Origin: Anaeromyxobacter dehalogenans 2CP-C
GTDB taxonomy: Bacteria; Myxococcota; Myxococcia; Myxococcales; Anaeromyxobacteraceae
Assembly: GCF_000013385.1 (NCBI RefSeq)
Contig: NC_007760.1
Location: forward strand, 3,446,001-3,510,000
Reading direction: 5' to 3'
DNA length: 64,000 nucleotides
The notes below the pieces were generated by a model. The model ran no database searches. It saw only the letters and a list, made by a program, of their open reading frames with translations, and was not told the DNA's origin. Shown here piece by piece: positions 52,140 to 61,398 of the stretch. The translations under genes and the position numbers were made by a program. The first letter of the stretch is position 1. Each line of letters begins with the position of its first letter.

Positions 52140-54233
52140 TCACGGGCCCGCGCCGGATCTCAGCCTGAGCGCCGCCGCACGCGCCGCGTCGGCCTGCTCA
52201 CCCGCACCGAGCCTCGCGTACGCCGCGGCCAGCCGGTCGAAGGTCTCGGGGTCGCGTGAGCCCAGCCCCACCGCGAGGCGCAGCTCCTCCGCCGCGGGCG
52301 CGACCTGGTCCATGGCCAGGTAGGCGCCCCCGAGCACCGCGTGCGCGCCGGGGTGGCGCGGGGCGGCCCGGAGCGCCGCCTCGGCGGCGACGCGCGCGCC
52401 GGCGGCGTCGCCCAGCGAGAGCAGCGCGCGGCCGAGGTTCACCGCCGGCTCCGGATCCTCGGGATCCAGCTCGGCGGCCTTGCGGAAGTGCTCGACCGCG
52501 AGGTCGAGCCGGCCAAGCTGCGCGTACGCGACGGCCAGGTTGTTCAGGGCCAGCCGGTGGCGGCCCGACCGACCGAGCACCGTCCGGTACTCCTCGACCG
52601 CGCCGGCGAGGTCCCCGGCCCCATGCAACGCCCGAGCGAGGGCGAAGCGCGACGGCGCGTCGTCGGGCGCGAGCGCGACCGCAGTCCGGAGGTGCTCCAG
52701 CGCCGGCACGACCTGGCCCTGCTGCAGGAGCAGGACGCCTTTGTTCGTGTGCGCCTGGTAGAAGTCGGGCTTGAGGCGGAGGGCGGTGTCGATCTCGGCC
52801 ATCCCGCGCGCGACGTCGCCGCGCTGCGCGAGCGCCTGGCCCAGGTTGCCGTGCGTCCGCGGGTTGGCCGGCGCCTTGGCCGCGGCATCCGCCCAGAGGC
52901 GCACGTCGTCCGCCCAGACCTCGTTCCGCGCGAACGTCGCGACCGCCAGCGCGAGCGCGACGACGAGCGAAGCGGCCACCAGGGGCCGCATCCAGCGCCC
53001 CGGCGCGACGCGCTCGGCCACGAGCCCGGCGCCGGCGGAGGCGGCGACGAACAGCCCGGCCGACGGCAGGTACATGCGGTGCTCGACCATCAGATCCTGC
53101 AGCGCCACCAGCGACTCGAGCGAGAGGCCGAGCAGGAACCAGATGACGCCGAACGCGACGAGCCGCGCCGCCGGATCGACGGCGCTCGGGCCCGCTTCCC
53201 GCCGCCGCGTGGCGGCCAGCAGCCAGGCCGCGACCCCGGCGAGCGCGGTCAGCACGGCCAGGCCGAGCAGCACCAGCGGATCAGCGAGGGAGTAGGTCTC
53301 GAAGCCGTGATCGATGCTCTGCCCCACCGGCAGGATCACCATCCCGAGGTAGCGGGCGATGATGGCCGGCTGCGTGGTCACGTACTCCACGTAGGGCCGG
53401 GCCGCCGTCGTGTTGGCCGCGGCGGCCGCGGCCGCGGCGAGCCGGGCCGCGCCCCCTTCCGCTCCGCCGCCCCCTGCCGCGATGCCGCCGCCGAGCTGGG
53501 TCATCGGGATGACGGCCAAGGTGGCCAGCACGGGCGCGAGGTAGAGGAGACGCCGGCCCGGCGTCGCGCTCAGGAAGCAGAGCTCGTACGCGGCGATCGC
53601 GAGCGGCAGGGTGAGCGCGATCTCCTTCGACCGCATCGCGAGGAGCGCCGTGAGGATCACCGGCACGTATCCGAGCACCGCCCGCGGACCGGCCACCGCA
53701 CCGCGGTGCAGGCGCTCGCGCCAGCGCGCATACAGCACCACCGACGCGAGGTAGAGCAGCGTCGCGAGCGACGTGAGCCGCTGCACGACGTAGGTCACGG
53801 CCTGCGTCTGGAGGGGGTGCGCCACGAACAGCGCCGCCGCGCAGAGCGCGACGGCGCGCGGGGATCGGGCCAGGGCCGAGCCGGCGAGCCGCGGCGCGCG
53901 GAGCGCCAGCAGCACCAGCGCGTAGACGAGCAGCGCGGCGGCCAGGTGGATCCCGACGTTGACCGCCTTGTAGCCGGCCGGATCGAGCCCCCCTAGCCGG
54001 TGGTTCAGCGCGAAGGTGAAGTACGTGAGCGCGCGGTTCGGCGCGGACGCGTACGCGGGACCGCCGGGCAGCCAGCGCGCCGGATGCGCGACGTCTGCGT
54101 TGTCGATGATCGACGAGTGGTCGTCGAGGACGAACGGCCCCCCCAGAGCGTTCGCGTAGGCCGCGATCCCCAGCGCGAGGATCGCGGCGATCGGCAGGGC
54201 CCTCGCGTACCTTCGCGGCGCGGTCGCGTCCAT
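52140..54233 (-). CDS. TMTC-like membrane protein with C-terminal TPRs, copy 1
   Basis: A 697-residue paralogue of the next gene. About ten transmembrane segments cover residues 12-430, with the acidic first-loop motif FVLDDHSSIIDNAD, PNRALTYFTFALNHRLGGLDPAGYKAVNVGIHL and HPLQTQAVTYVVQRLTSLAT shared almost word for word. A longer TPR tail of seven or so repeats follows (about 450-690: NPRTHGNLGQALAQRGDVARG, HRLALNNLAVAYAQLGRLDLAVEHF). A membrane-bound protein glycosyltransferase or an assembly scaffold is possible. ATG 54233 lies 107 nt after the giant cytochrome gene. Confidence 0.82.
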   Translation of the reverse strand: MDATAPRRYARALPIAAILALGIAAYANALGGPFVLDDHSSIIDNADVAHPARWLPGGPAYASAPNRALTYFTFALNHRLGGLDPAGYKAVNVGIHLAAALLVYALVLLALRAPRLAGSALARSPRAVALCAAALFVAHPLQTQAVTYVVQRLTSLATLLYLASVVLYARWRERLHRGAVAGPRAVLGYVPVILTALLAMRSKEIALTLPLAIAAYELCFLSATPGRRLLYLAPVLATLAVIPMTQLGGGIAAGGGGAEGGAARLAAAAAAAANTTAARPYVEYVTTQPAIIARYLGMVILPVGQSIDHGFETYSLADPLVLLGLAVLTALAGVAAWLLAATRRREAGPSAVDPAARLVAFGVIWFLLGLSLESLVALQDLMVEHRMYLPSAGLFVAASAGAGLVAERVAPGRWMRPLVAASLVVALALAVATFARNEVWADDVRLWADAAAKAPANPRTHGNLGQALAQRGDVARGMAEIDTALRLKPDFYQAHTNKGVLLLQQGQVVPALEHLRTAVALAPDDAPSRFALARALHGAGDLAGAVEEYRTVLGRSGRHRLALNNLAVAYAQLGRLDLAVEHFRKAAELDPEDPEPAVNLGRALLSLGDAAGARVAAEAALRAAPRHPGAHAVLGGAYLAMDQVAPAAEELRLAVGLGSRDPETFDRLAAAYARLGAGEQADAARAAALRLRSGAGP

Positions 54234-54340
54234 GAGCAGTCCCGCGGTCCGGGACCGGCGGGCGCGCGACGATAGCACGGCGGCCGCCGCCGCGCGGGAG
54301 GCAGGCCGCCGAGCAGGCCGGCCTGCCCGTTCCGCGCCGC

Positions 54341-57300
54341 TCACCAGTCGGTGTGGCAGTCGGTGCAGGCCAGCGCCTCGACCACCCCGTTCACGTGGCG
54401 GTCCTTGTTCACCGCCTCGTAGCCGGCCTGCGTCTGGTACCCGGCCCCATGGCACTCGGCGCACGCCTTGGCCCCGTGGTAGCGCCGGAACGTCGAGGTG
54501 CCGTGCGCCGGCCCGGTGGTCGGCGGCAGCCCGTGGCACGACCCGCACTCGGCCTGGCTCGGGCCGCCGGTCCAGGACGGGATGACGGTGCCGCCAACCC
54601 TGGCGCCGTGGCACGCGACCGTCGCGCACCCGCTCCCGTCCCACGCCGGCGCGAGCACGCCGCCGCCCGTCGCGAGCACGCCGAACGACACCTGCGCGGC
54701 GCCGTCCGTGTGCAGCATGTCGGTCGGCACCACGTGGCACTCGGTGCACGCGAAGCCGTTGGACCAGCGGCTGCCGGTGAGGTGGGCCTGGTGCGCGCCC
54801 ACCGCGCGGGTGGACGGGTCCGTCTCGCCGCCGGTGCCGATGGGCGGCGCCGCGGCGTTCGTCGGACGGGTGGCGTCGCCGTGGCAGGACGTGCAGGTGA
54901 GGCCGCCCACGTCCAGCCGGCCGTCCACGTGCGTGGCCACGTTCACCGTCGTGGACGTGTAGCCGGTGTGGCACGCGCCGCAGTCCGGGTTCGCGGGGTG
55001 CGGCGGAGGCGGCGGCGAGCCGTGGCAGGTGCCGCAGGCGGCCTGCGTCCCGTCCACCTGCGTCCACGTCGGCTCGACGTTGGTCCCGCCGGCGCGCAGC
55101 GTGCCGCCGTGGCAGTACGTGGACGCGCAGGTGGCGCCGCTCCAGGTCGGCGAGACGTTCCCGCTCGCGGACGCGAGCGCTCCCCACACGATGGCCGGGT
55201 TCCCGTCGATGTGCGCGAGGCCGGTGGGCTTCAGGTGGCACTCGTCGCAGTCGAACGGCCGCGCGATGGCGCTGCCCTGCACGTGCGCCTGGTGCGCGCC
55301 GACCGCGCGATCGGTGGTCGCGGTCTCGCCGCGCGTGCCCGCGGGCGGCGCGGCGGCGCCGACGGGGCGCGAGGCGTCGCCGTGGCACAGCGCGCAGCCG
55401 GCCGCGGTCACGTCCACCTTCCCGTCCACGTGCACGTCGCGCGCGGGCGCGCCGTCGGTGGCGCCGGGGTGGCAGGTGCCGCAGTCGGCGCGCGCCGGGT
55501 GCGGATAGGGCGGGGGCGCACCGTGGCAGGTGCCGCATGCCGCCTGCGTGCCGTCCACCACCGTCCAGGCCGGCCGGACGTTGGTGCCGCCGCCGGCCAG
55601 CGTGGCGCCGTGGCAGTAGGTGGAGGCGCACGTGGCGCCGTCCCACTGGGGCGACCCGCCGCCGCTGGCGAGGGAGCTCCACACCAGGGCCGGCGTGCCG
55701 TCGATGTGGCCGAGGCCGGTGGGGTTCAGGTGGCACTCGTCGCAGTCGAACGGCCGCGCGATGGCGCTGCCCTGCACGTGCGCCTGGTGCGCGCCGACTG
55801 CGCGATCGGTGGTCGTGGTCTCGCCGCGCGTGCCCACCGGCGGTGCCGCGGCGCCGATCGCGCGCGACGCGTCGCCGTGGCAGGACGTGCACGCCATGGC
55901 GTTCACGTCCAGCGCGCCGTTCACGTGAGTGGCCACGTTCACCGAGGTCGCGGTGTAGCCGTCGTGGCAGCGGCCGCAGTCCGCGTTCGCGACGTGCGGC
56001 GGCGGGGGCGGCGCGCCGTGGCAGGCGCCGCACGCGGCCTGCGTCCCGTCCACCACCGTCCAGACCGGTGCGACGTTCGCGCCGCCGGCGCCGAGGGTGG
56101 CGCCGTGGCAATACGTCCCGGCGCAGGTGGCGCCGTTCCAGACGGGCGCCGCGGCGCCGGCGCGCGCCAGCGTGCCCCAGGTCACCGCCGGCGTTCCGTC
56201 CACGTGCGAGAGATCCGCGGGCTGCACGTGGCACTCGGCGCAGCCCAGCGGCCGCGCCAGCGGGCCGCCGAGGACGTGGGCCTCGTGCGCCCCGACCGCG
56301 CGATCGGTGGTGAGCGCCTGCCCGCGGGTGCCGACCGGCGGCGCGGCGGGGTTCACCGAGCGAGAGGGATCGCCGTGGCAGAAGGTGCAGTTCGACTGCC
56401 AGCCCGACCCGTGGCAGGCGCTGCACGACACGCCGCTCGTGCCACCCTCGAGGTCGGCGCCGTGGCAGGTGCGGCAGGAGGCGAGCCCGGCGTTCGCTGC
56501 GTAGCCGTGCTGCGCCGGATCGTTCCAGCCTGCCGGGTGCGTCTCGGAGCGCTCCAGCGCGCCGTTCATGTGCTTGCCGCCGTCCAGCCTCAGGTGGCCC
56601 GCCGCGTCCACGGTCTCCGGATGGCAGGCGCCGCAGTTGGAGAGCTGCGCGTGCGGCGGAGGCGGCGGGAGGCCGTGGCAGGTGCCGCAGGCGGCCTGCG
56701 TCCCGTCCACGGTGGTCCAGCGCGGCGCCTGGTTCGTGCCGCCGGCGGCGAGCGTCGCGCCGTGGCAGTAGGTGGACGCGCACGCGCCGCCCTGGTACGC
56801 GGGGGCGGCGCCGCCGGCCATCGCGAGCGGCCCCCACGTCAGCTCGACCGCGCCGGTCACGTGGGTGAGGTCGGTGGGCACCGTGTGGCACTCCGAGCAC
56901 GGCAGCGGGCCGCGCAGCGTCCCGGCCTGGACGTGCGCGAGGTGCGCCCCGACGGCCGGGGCGGCGGTGCCCAGCTCGCCCTGCGTGCCCACCGGCGGTG
57001 CCGGCTGGTTCACGGCCCGGTTCGCGTCGCCGTGACAGAACGTGCAGTTCGACTGCCAGCCGGCGCCGTGGCAGGCGGCGCACGAGATGCCGGTCCCGCC
57101 GCCGGCCAGGTCCTCTCCGTGGCAGGTCCGGCAGCTCGCCAGATCGCGGTTCGCCGCGTACCCGTGGGCGGTCGGCTCCATCCAGTTCACCGGATGGAAC
57201 TGGTTCACCTGCACCGTCCCGTCCACGTGCATGCCGCCGGCCACGTTCACGGTGCCGTCGCCGTTCACGGTGCCCGGGTGGCAGATCGCGCAGCCGGTGC

Positions 57301-58333
57301 CGCGGGGGTGCGGCGGCGGCGGCGGCGCGCCGTGACAGGTGCCGCACGCGGCCTGGGTGGCCCCCCCGGTCCACACCGGCGTGGTCCGCTCACCGCCGCC
57401 GTTCCGCAGCGTGGCGCCGTGGCAATAGGTGGAGGCACAGGTGGCGCTGGTCCGGTCCCAGGACGGCTGCGCGCCGCGCCGCGCGAGGGCACCGAACGAG
57501 ATCTGGGCCGTGCCGTCGAGGTGCTCGAGGCCGGTGGGGACGGCGTGGCACTCGGTGCACGCGAATGGGCCGGCGAGCGGCCCGGCCTCGAGGTGCGCCC
57601 GGTGCGCGCCGACCGCGACGGCCGACGCATCGGTCTCGCCGTGCGTGCCCCGGGGCGGCGCGGCCGGGTTGCGCGGACGCGTGGGATCGCCGTGACAGTC
57701 CGCGCAGCCGGTGGAGAAGTCCACGGTGCCGTTCAGGTGACGGCCCCCGGCCACGTCGATGGTGCGGAGCGTGCCGGCGAGGATGGTCGCCGGGTGGCAG
57801 ATCCCGCAGTCCGTGGACTGGGGGTGCGGCGCGGGCGGCGGATCGCCGTGACAGGCGCCGCAAGCGGCCTGCGATCCGTCCACGCGCGTCCAGGTCGGGC
57901 GCGTGGCGGCGCCGCCGGCGAGCGAGACTCCGTGGCAGTACGCCGAGCAGGTCGCATCCGCCGGGTTCCAGGACGCGACGGTGCCATTGGCCTTCGCGGC
58001 CACCCCCAGGACGACGCGGGGCTTCCCGTCCACGTGCGCGAGCGGATGCGCCGGATCCGGGACTGCGTGGCACGCCTCGCAGCCGAGCGGCGCGGCGATG
58101 CCGTGCGACCCGGACACGTGCGCGGTGTGCGCGCCGACCGAGATGCGCGTGGTGTCGCTCTCGCCGTGGGCGTCCAGCGGTGGTGCGCCGCTCGTGTTGT
58201 CCGCGCCGCCGTGACAGCGGGTGCACGCCGTACCGTCCGCGCGCTCCTCCGTGGCGGCGTTCCGCGCGGAGTTGCAGCCCGCGAGCGCGAGCGCGAGGAC
58301 GACGGCCGGCAGGCCGGCGGTGCGTCGGGACAT
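54341..58333 (-). CDS. Giant lipoprotein cytochrome with 33 CXXCH and 7 longer heme motifs
   Basis: A 1330-residue lipoprotein (lipobox LALAGC, Cys at about 20). By eye it has 33 CXXCH, six CX4CH (CASTYCH five-fold variants, CATVACH last) and one CX3CH (CSAYCH), so up to 40 hemes. Seven modules of about 150-190 residues repeat the order CTECH, CASTYCHG, QAACGTCHGAPPPPPHP, CGACHP and VDG. This is the Geobacter CxxxxCH/CXXCH protein type. The lipid anchor places it at the outer membrane, as a long electron relay or surface reductase. ATG 58333 is chosen over 58369 because it gives the lipoprotein signal. Probable first gene of an operon with the two TMTC-like proteins. Confidence 0.92.
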   Translation of the reverse strand: MSRRTAGLPAVVLALALAGCNSARNAATEERADGTACTRCHGGADNTSGAPPLDAHGESDTTRISVGAHTAHVSGSHGIAAPLGCEACHAVPDPAHPLAHVDGKPRVVLGVAAKANGTVASWNPADATCSAYCHGVSLAGGAATRPTWTRVDGSQAACGACHGDPPPAPHPQSTDCGICHPATILAGTLRTIDVAGGRHLNGTVDFSTGCADCHGDPTRPRNPAAPPRGTHGETDASAVAVGAHRAHLEAGPLAGPFACTECHAVPTGLEHLDGTAQISFGALARRGAQPSWDRTSATCASTYCHGATLRNGGGERTTPVWTGGATQAACGTCHGAPPPPPHPRGTGCAICHPGTVNGDGTVNVAGGMHVDGTVQVNQFHPVNWMEPTAHGYAANRDLASCRTCHGEDLAGGGTGISCAACHGAGWQSNCTFCHGDANRAVNQPAPPVGTQGELGTAAPAVGAHLAHVQAGTLRGPLPCSECHTVPTDLTHVTGAVELTWGPLAMAGGAAPAYQGGACASTYCHGATLAAGGTNQAPRWTTVDGTQAACGTCHGLPPPPPHAQLSNCGACHPETVDAAGHLRLDGGKHMNGALERSETHPAGWNDPAQHGYAANAGLASCRTCHGADLEGGTSGVSCSACHGSGWQSNCTFCHGDPSRSVNPAAPPVGTRGQALTTDRAVGAHEAHVLGGPLARPLGCAECHVQPADLSHVDGTPAVTWGTLARAGAAAPVWNGATCAGTYCHGATLGAGGANVAPVWTVVDGTQAACGACHGAPPPPPHVANADCGRCHDGYTATSVNVATHVNGALDVNAMACTSCHGDASRAIGAAAPPVGTRGETTTTDRAVGAHQAHVQGSAIARPFDCDECHLNPTGLGHIDGTPALVWSSLASGGGSPQWDGATCASTYCHGATLAGGGTNVRPAWTVVDGTQAACGTCHGAPPPYPHPARADCGTCHPGATDGAPARDVHVDGKVDVTAAGCALCHGDASRPVGAAAPPAGTRGETATTDRAVGAHQAHVQGSAIARPFDCDECHLKPTGLAHIDGNPAIVWGALASASGNVSPTWSGATCASTYCHGGTLRAGGTNVEPTWTQVDGTQAACGTCHGSPPPPPHPANPDCGACHTGYTSTTVNVATHVDGRLDVGGLTCTSCHGDATRPTNAAAPPIGTGGETDPSTRAVGAHQAHLTGSRWSNGFACTECHVVPTDMLHTDGAAQVSFGVLATGGGVLAPAWDGSGCATVACHGARVGGTVIPSWTGGPSQAECGSCHGLPPTTGPAHGTSTFRRYHGAKACAECHGAGYQTQAGYEAVNKDRHVNGVVEALACTDCHTDW

Positions 58334-58543
58334 GGGTGGAGCCTCCCCCGGCTGTGAGATCCGGGGCATCCGGTATCAGCCCACGGCACCTGCCTTCCTT
58401 GCCGCGCGTCAAATTCGTGACCCGTCCGTGTTGACGCGCTGGACGCAGCGGTCGCCGGCAACACCTCTCGGGGGAGCGGCGCATCGCCTCCAGCGGATCG
58501 AGCTTGGTCGATTGCCGTGCCCGCTTCGCGCACGGGGGTGACC

Positions 58544-58774
58544 ATGACCGGCCTCGCGCTCCCGCTCACGATCGTCGTCTCGATGGTGGTCTCGCTCGCC
58601 GCCGTGCTCCTCGCCGGCCGCCGCCGCCGGGCGCGAACTGCGCTCTCGCTCCCGGCGGGGATGCGAGCGCTCGCTTCCAACGTCCGGACGGTCAGCGCCC
58701 TCGGCGCCGACCTCGCGCTGCCTCGGGGGCGGGGTTCGCTCCGCCCGAGCGTCACGCTGACGGCGCTGCGATAG
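58544..58774 (+). CDS. Small membrane protein, hypothetical
   Basis: A 76-residue protein with one N-terminal hydrophobic segment (LALPLTIVVSMVVSLAAVLLA, residues 3-23), then a basic stretch RRRRAR and a soluble tail. ATG 58544 follows a GGGGGTG purine run. No family recognised; short length makes it uncertain. The 210-nt gap before it (58334-58543) separates it from the divergent cytochrome gene and shows no clear promoter. Confidence 0.45.
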   Translation: MTGLALPLTIVVSMVVSLAAVLLAGRRRRARTALSLPAGMRALASNVRTVSALGADLALPRGRGSLRPSVTLTALR

Positions 58775-58935
58775 CGCCCGCCCCGTTCCTCCGCGCCGGG
58801 CGTCCCGCGCGCTCGCGACACGGCCGGGAGCGCTGCGGCCGGCGCGCGCAGCCGCGCCCGTGCTCGCCCTTTGTGGTGTTCCACCCGATGCGCAGGCCGT
58901 GGCTTGCTGCACTTTCCTGCTCGGGGGGAGCAGCC

Positions 58936-59157
58936 ATGCTCGACGATCTCGCCCTCATCCTGACGCTGGTCGGGACCGCCTACGGAGTCGCGCTGCTGGT
59001 GCAGCGGAGGGTGCACCGGCTGCGAAGCGCGCCGGCGCGCGTCGCGGTGGGCCACCGGCTCTACGCCTCGCCGCTGGTGTCGAGCCCGGACACGCTGGTG
59101 CTGCCGCGCACCCGCGTGCGCGGGCTCCGCGGGGCGATCGGCCGGCTGCTCGGCTAG
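58936..59157 (+). CDS. Small membrane-anchored protein, hypothetical
   Basis: A 73-residue protein. A hydrophobic segment at residues 3-23 ([20 protein letters not shown]) is followed by a strongly basic soluble part. ATG 58936 has GGGGGAG 6 nt upstream. Its layout resembles the small gene before it. It converges on pgi and overlaps it by 4 nt. Function unknown. Confidence 0.5.
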   Translation: MLDDLALILTLVGTAYGVALLVQRRVHRLRSAPARVAVGHRLYASPLVSSPDTLVLPRTRVRGLRGAIGRLLG

Positions 59158-60806
59158 GACGACGCCGACCCGCCCCGCCGCGCCCGGTATCTCCGGATGA
59201 GCGCGTTCGTGGAGCCGTCGTGCGCGAGCGCCGGGTCCGCGGGCGCCTCCAGCTCCTTCACGATCCGGTTCGCGAGCACCTTCCCCAGCTCGACGCCCCA
59301 CTGGTCGAACGAGTCCACGTCCCAGATCACGCCCTGCGTGAACACGGCGTGCTCGTAGAGCGCGACGAGCGCCCCGAGCGTGCCCGGGCCGAGGCGGTCG
59401 GCGAGGATCGTGCTGGACGGGCGGTTCCCGGGGAACGTGCGGTGCGGCACGAGCGCCTCCGGCGTCCCCTCCGCGCGCGCCTCCTCCGCGGTCTTGCCGA
59501 ACGCGAGCGCCTCGCCCTGCGCGAACAGGTTCGCCATGAGCAGGTCGTGGTGGCGGCCGAGCGGGTTGAGCGTCCGGCAGAAGCCGATGAAGTCGCAGGC
59601 GACGAGGTGCGTGCCCTGGTGGAGCAGCTGGTAGAACGAGTGCTGCCCGTTGGTGCCCGGCTCGCCCCAGTAGATCGCGCCGGTGCCGTGGCCCTCCACC
59701 GGCGCGCCGGACGCCGTCACGCGCTTCCCGTTCGACTCCATGGTGAGCTGCTGGAGGTACGCGGGGAAGCGATCCAGGTACTGGTCGTAGGGGAGCACCG
59801 CGACGGTCTCCGCGCCGAGCAGGCTCGCGTTCCACACGCCGATGAGGCCGACCAGCGCGGGCAGGTTCCGCTCGAGCGGCGCGTCGCGGAAGTGCTCGTC
59901 CATGGCCCGGAACCCGGCCAGCAGCTCGCGGAAGCCGCCGGGGCCGACGGCGATCATGGTGGAGAGCCCGATGGCGGAGTCCATCGAGTAGCGCCCGCCC
60001 ACCCAGTCCCAGAACCCGAACATGTTCGCCGGGTCGATGCCGAAGCGGCGCACCTCGGCCTCGTTCGTGGAGATGGCCACGAAGTGGCGCGCGACCGCGC
60101 GCTCGTCGCCGAGCGCCGCGAGCAGCCACGCGCGCGCCGAGGCGGCGTTGGTCATGGTCTCGAGCGTGGTGAACGTCTTCGAGGCCACCAGGAACAGCGT
60201 CTCGGCGGGATCCAGATCCCGGACCGCCTCGGCGAGGTCGGTCCCGTCCACGTTCGAGACGAAGCGGAACGCGATCTCGCGGGTCGTGTACGCCCGCAGC
60301 GCTCGGTAGGCCATGGCGGGCCCCAGGTCCGAGCCGCCGATGCCGACGTTCACGACGGTGCGGATGCGCCTGCCGGTGAAGCCCGTCCAGGCGCCGCTCC
60401 GCACCTGCTCGGCGAACGCCGCCATGCGATCGAGCACCGCGTGCACCTCGGGCACCACGTCCTTCCCGTCCACCTCGATCCGCTCGCCGCGCGGGGCGCG
60501 GAGCGCGACGTGCAGCGCCGCCCTGCCCTCGGTGGCGTTGACCTTCTCGCCGCGGAACATGGCCGCGCGCCGGCCGGGCAGGCCGCGGGCCTCGGCGAGC
60601 GCGACCAGCAGCCGGACGGTCTCCTCGGTCACGCGCTGCTTCGAGTAGTCGAGGTACAGCCCGGCCCCCTCCGCCGCGAGCCGATCGCCCCTGCCCGGAT
60701 CGCGCGCGAACAGCTCGCGCAGGTGCAGGGGACGGACCTCGGCGAGGTGGGTCTCGAGCGCCCTCCAGGCGGGCGTTCGGAGGAGGGGATCGTTCCGGTC
60801 GGCCAT
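59154..60806 (-). CDS. pgi: Glucose-6-phosphate isomerase
   Basis: A 550-residue cytoplasmic enzyme interconverting glucose-6-phosphate and fructose-6-phosphate, of the usual bacterial length. Seen are [18 protein letters not shown] (sugar-phosphate loop) near 150, SKTFTTLET near 208, [10 protein letters not shown] near 270, the catalytic-region [22 protein letters not shown] near 380 and QWGVELGK near 505. ATG 60806 fits the family N-terminus. Supplies fructose-6-phosphate for amino-sugar and mannose nucleotides as well as central metabolism. Confidence 0.96.
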   Translation of the reverse strand: MADRNDPLLRTPAWRALETHLAEVRPLHLRELFARDPGRGDRLAAEGAGLYLDYSKQRVTEETVRLLVALAEARGLPGRRAAMFRGEKVNATEGRAALHVALRAPRGERIEVDGKDVVPEVHAVLDRMAAFAEQVRSGAWTGFTGRRIRTVVNVGIGGSDLGPAMAYRALRAYTTREIAFRFVSNVDGTDLAEAVRDLDPAETLFLVASKTFTTLETMTNAASARAWLLAALGDERAVARHFVAISTNEAEVRRFGIDPANMFGFWDWVGGRYSMDSAIGLSTMIAVGPGGFRELLAGFRAMDEHFRDAPLERNLPALVGLIGVWNASLLGAETVAVLPYDQYLDRFPAYLQQLTMESNGKRVTASGAPVEGHGTGAIYWGEPGTNGQHSFYQLLHQGTHLVACDFIGFCRTLNPLGRHHDLLMANLFAQGEALAFGKTAEEARAEGTPEALVPHRTFPGNRPSSTILADRLGPGTLGALVALYEHAVFTQGVIWDVDSFDQWGVELGKVLANRIVKELEAPADPALAHDGSTNALIRRYRARRGGSASS

Positions 60807-60886
60807 GCGCAGGCTCTTACCGCACCGGGCGGCGCCTGGCACGCGCGGCGGCGGGGCGGCTCCGGGTGGGCACCCGGCCCCGTCAT

Positions 60887-61300
60887 TCACGGTTCGTGAC
60901 GACCGTCCGTGCCCCCCATCCGCTCCGCGGCGTCCAGCAGCCCCTCGCGCGCGCACGCCTCGGCCACGCGCCGCGGCAGCCCCTCGTCGCTGGCGCCGAG
61001 CTGCACCGCCTGCGCGACCACGTGCTCGGCCTCGGCGACGCTGCCCGACATGCAGTGCAGCAGCGCCAGGCGGATGGCCTCGCGCTCGGTGAACGGCTCC
61101 GCCAGGCCCGCCTCGGCGAGCGCGCTCACCTCGTCCCAGGCGCGCCGGCGGGCGGCCTCGAACGCGCGCCACCACCGCGCCTCCCGCAGCAGCGCCTCCG
61201 GCGCGCCGGGCGCCTCCGCGAGCCGCAGCCAGGCCGCCGCCTCCTCGCCGGTGGGGCGCCAGGCCGGATCGCGCGACAGGAGCTCGGGGGTGGGGTCCAC
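60887..61300 (-). CDS. Hypothetical protein
   Basis: A 137-residue, mostly helical soluble protein, rich in Ala, Glu and Arg ([22 protein letters not shown]), perhaps with TPR-like helical hairpins. No family recognised. The start is GTG 61300; it lacks a Shine-Dalgarno but TAGGTT (61308-61313 on this strand) ends 8 nt before it, matching the leaderless pattern of other genes here. It lies 80 nt upstream of pgi on the same strand. Confidence 0.6.
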   Translation of the reverse strand: MDPTPELLSRDPAWRPTGEEAAAWLRLAEAPGAPEALLREARWWRAFEAARRRAWDEVSALAEAGLAEPFTEREAIRLALLHCMSGSVAEAEHVVAQAVQLGASDEGLPRRVAEACAREGLLDAAERMGGTDGRHEP

Positions 61301-61398
61301 GGGGGAGAACCTACCGCGCCAACCCGGCAGGGCGCGAGCGCGGGGCCGCGCGCCGCTCGACCGCCCGGCGCCGCCGTGGTTACGATGGGCGCCCGACC

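Noticed and set aside
52140-57374. A single 1744-codon frame joining the TPR membrane protein to upstream sequence
   Set aside because: The upstream part is an out-of-frame shadow of the giant cytochrome; the real gene starts at ATG 54233 with a membrane segment.
54353-58357. A 1334-codon plus-strand frame antisense to the giant cytochrome
   Set aside because: The opposite strand encodes a lipoprotein with dozens of ordered heme motifs; the antisense text has only Ala/Arg/Val bias.
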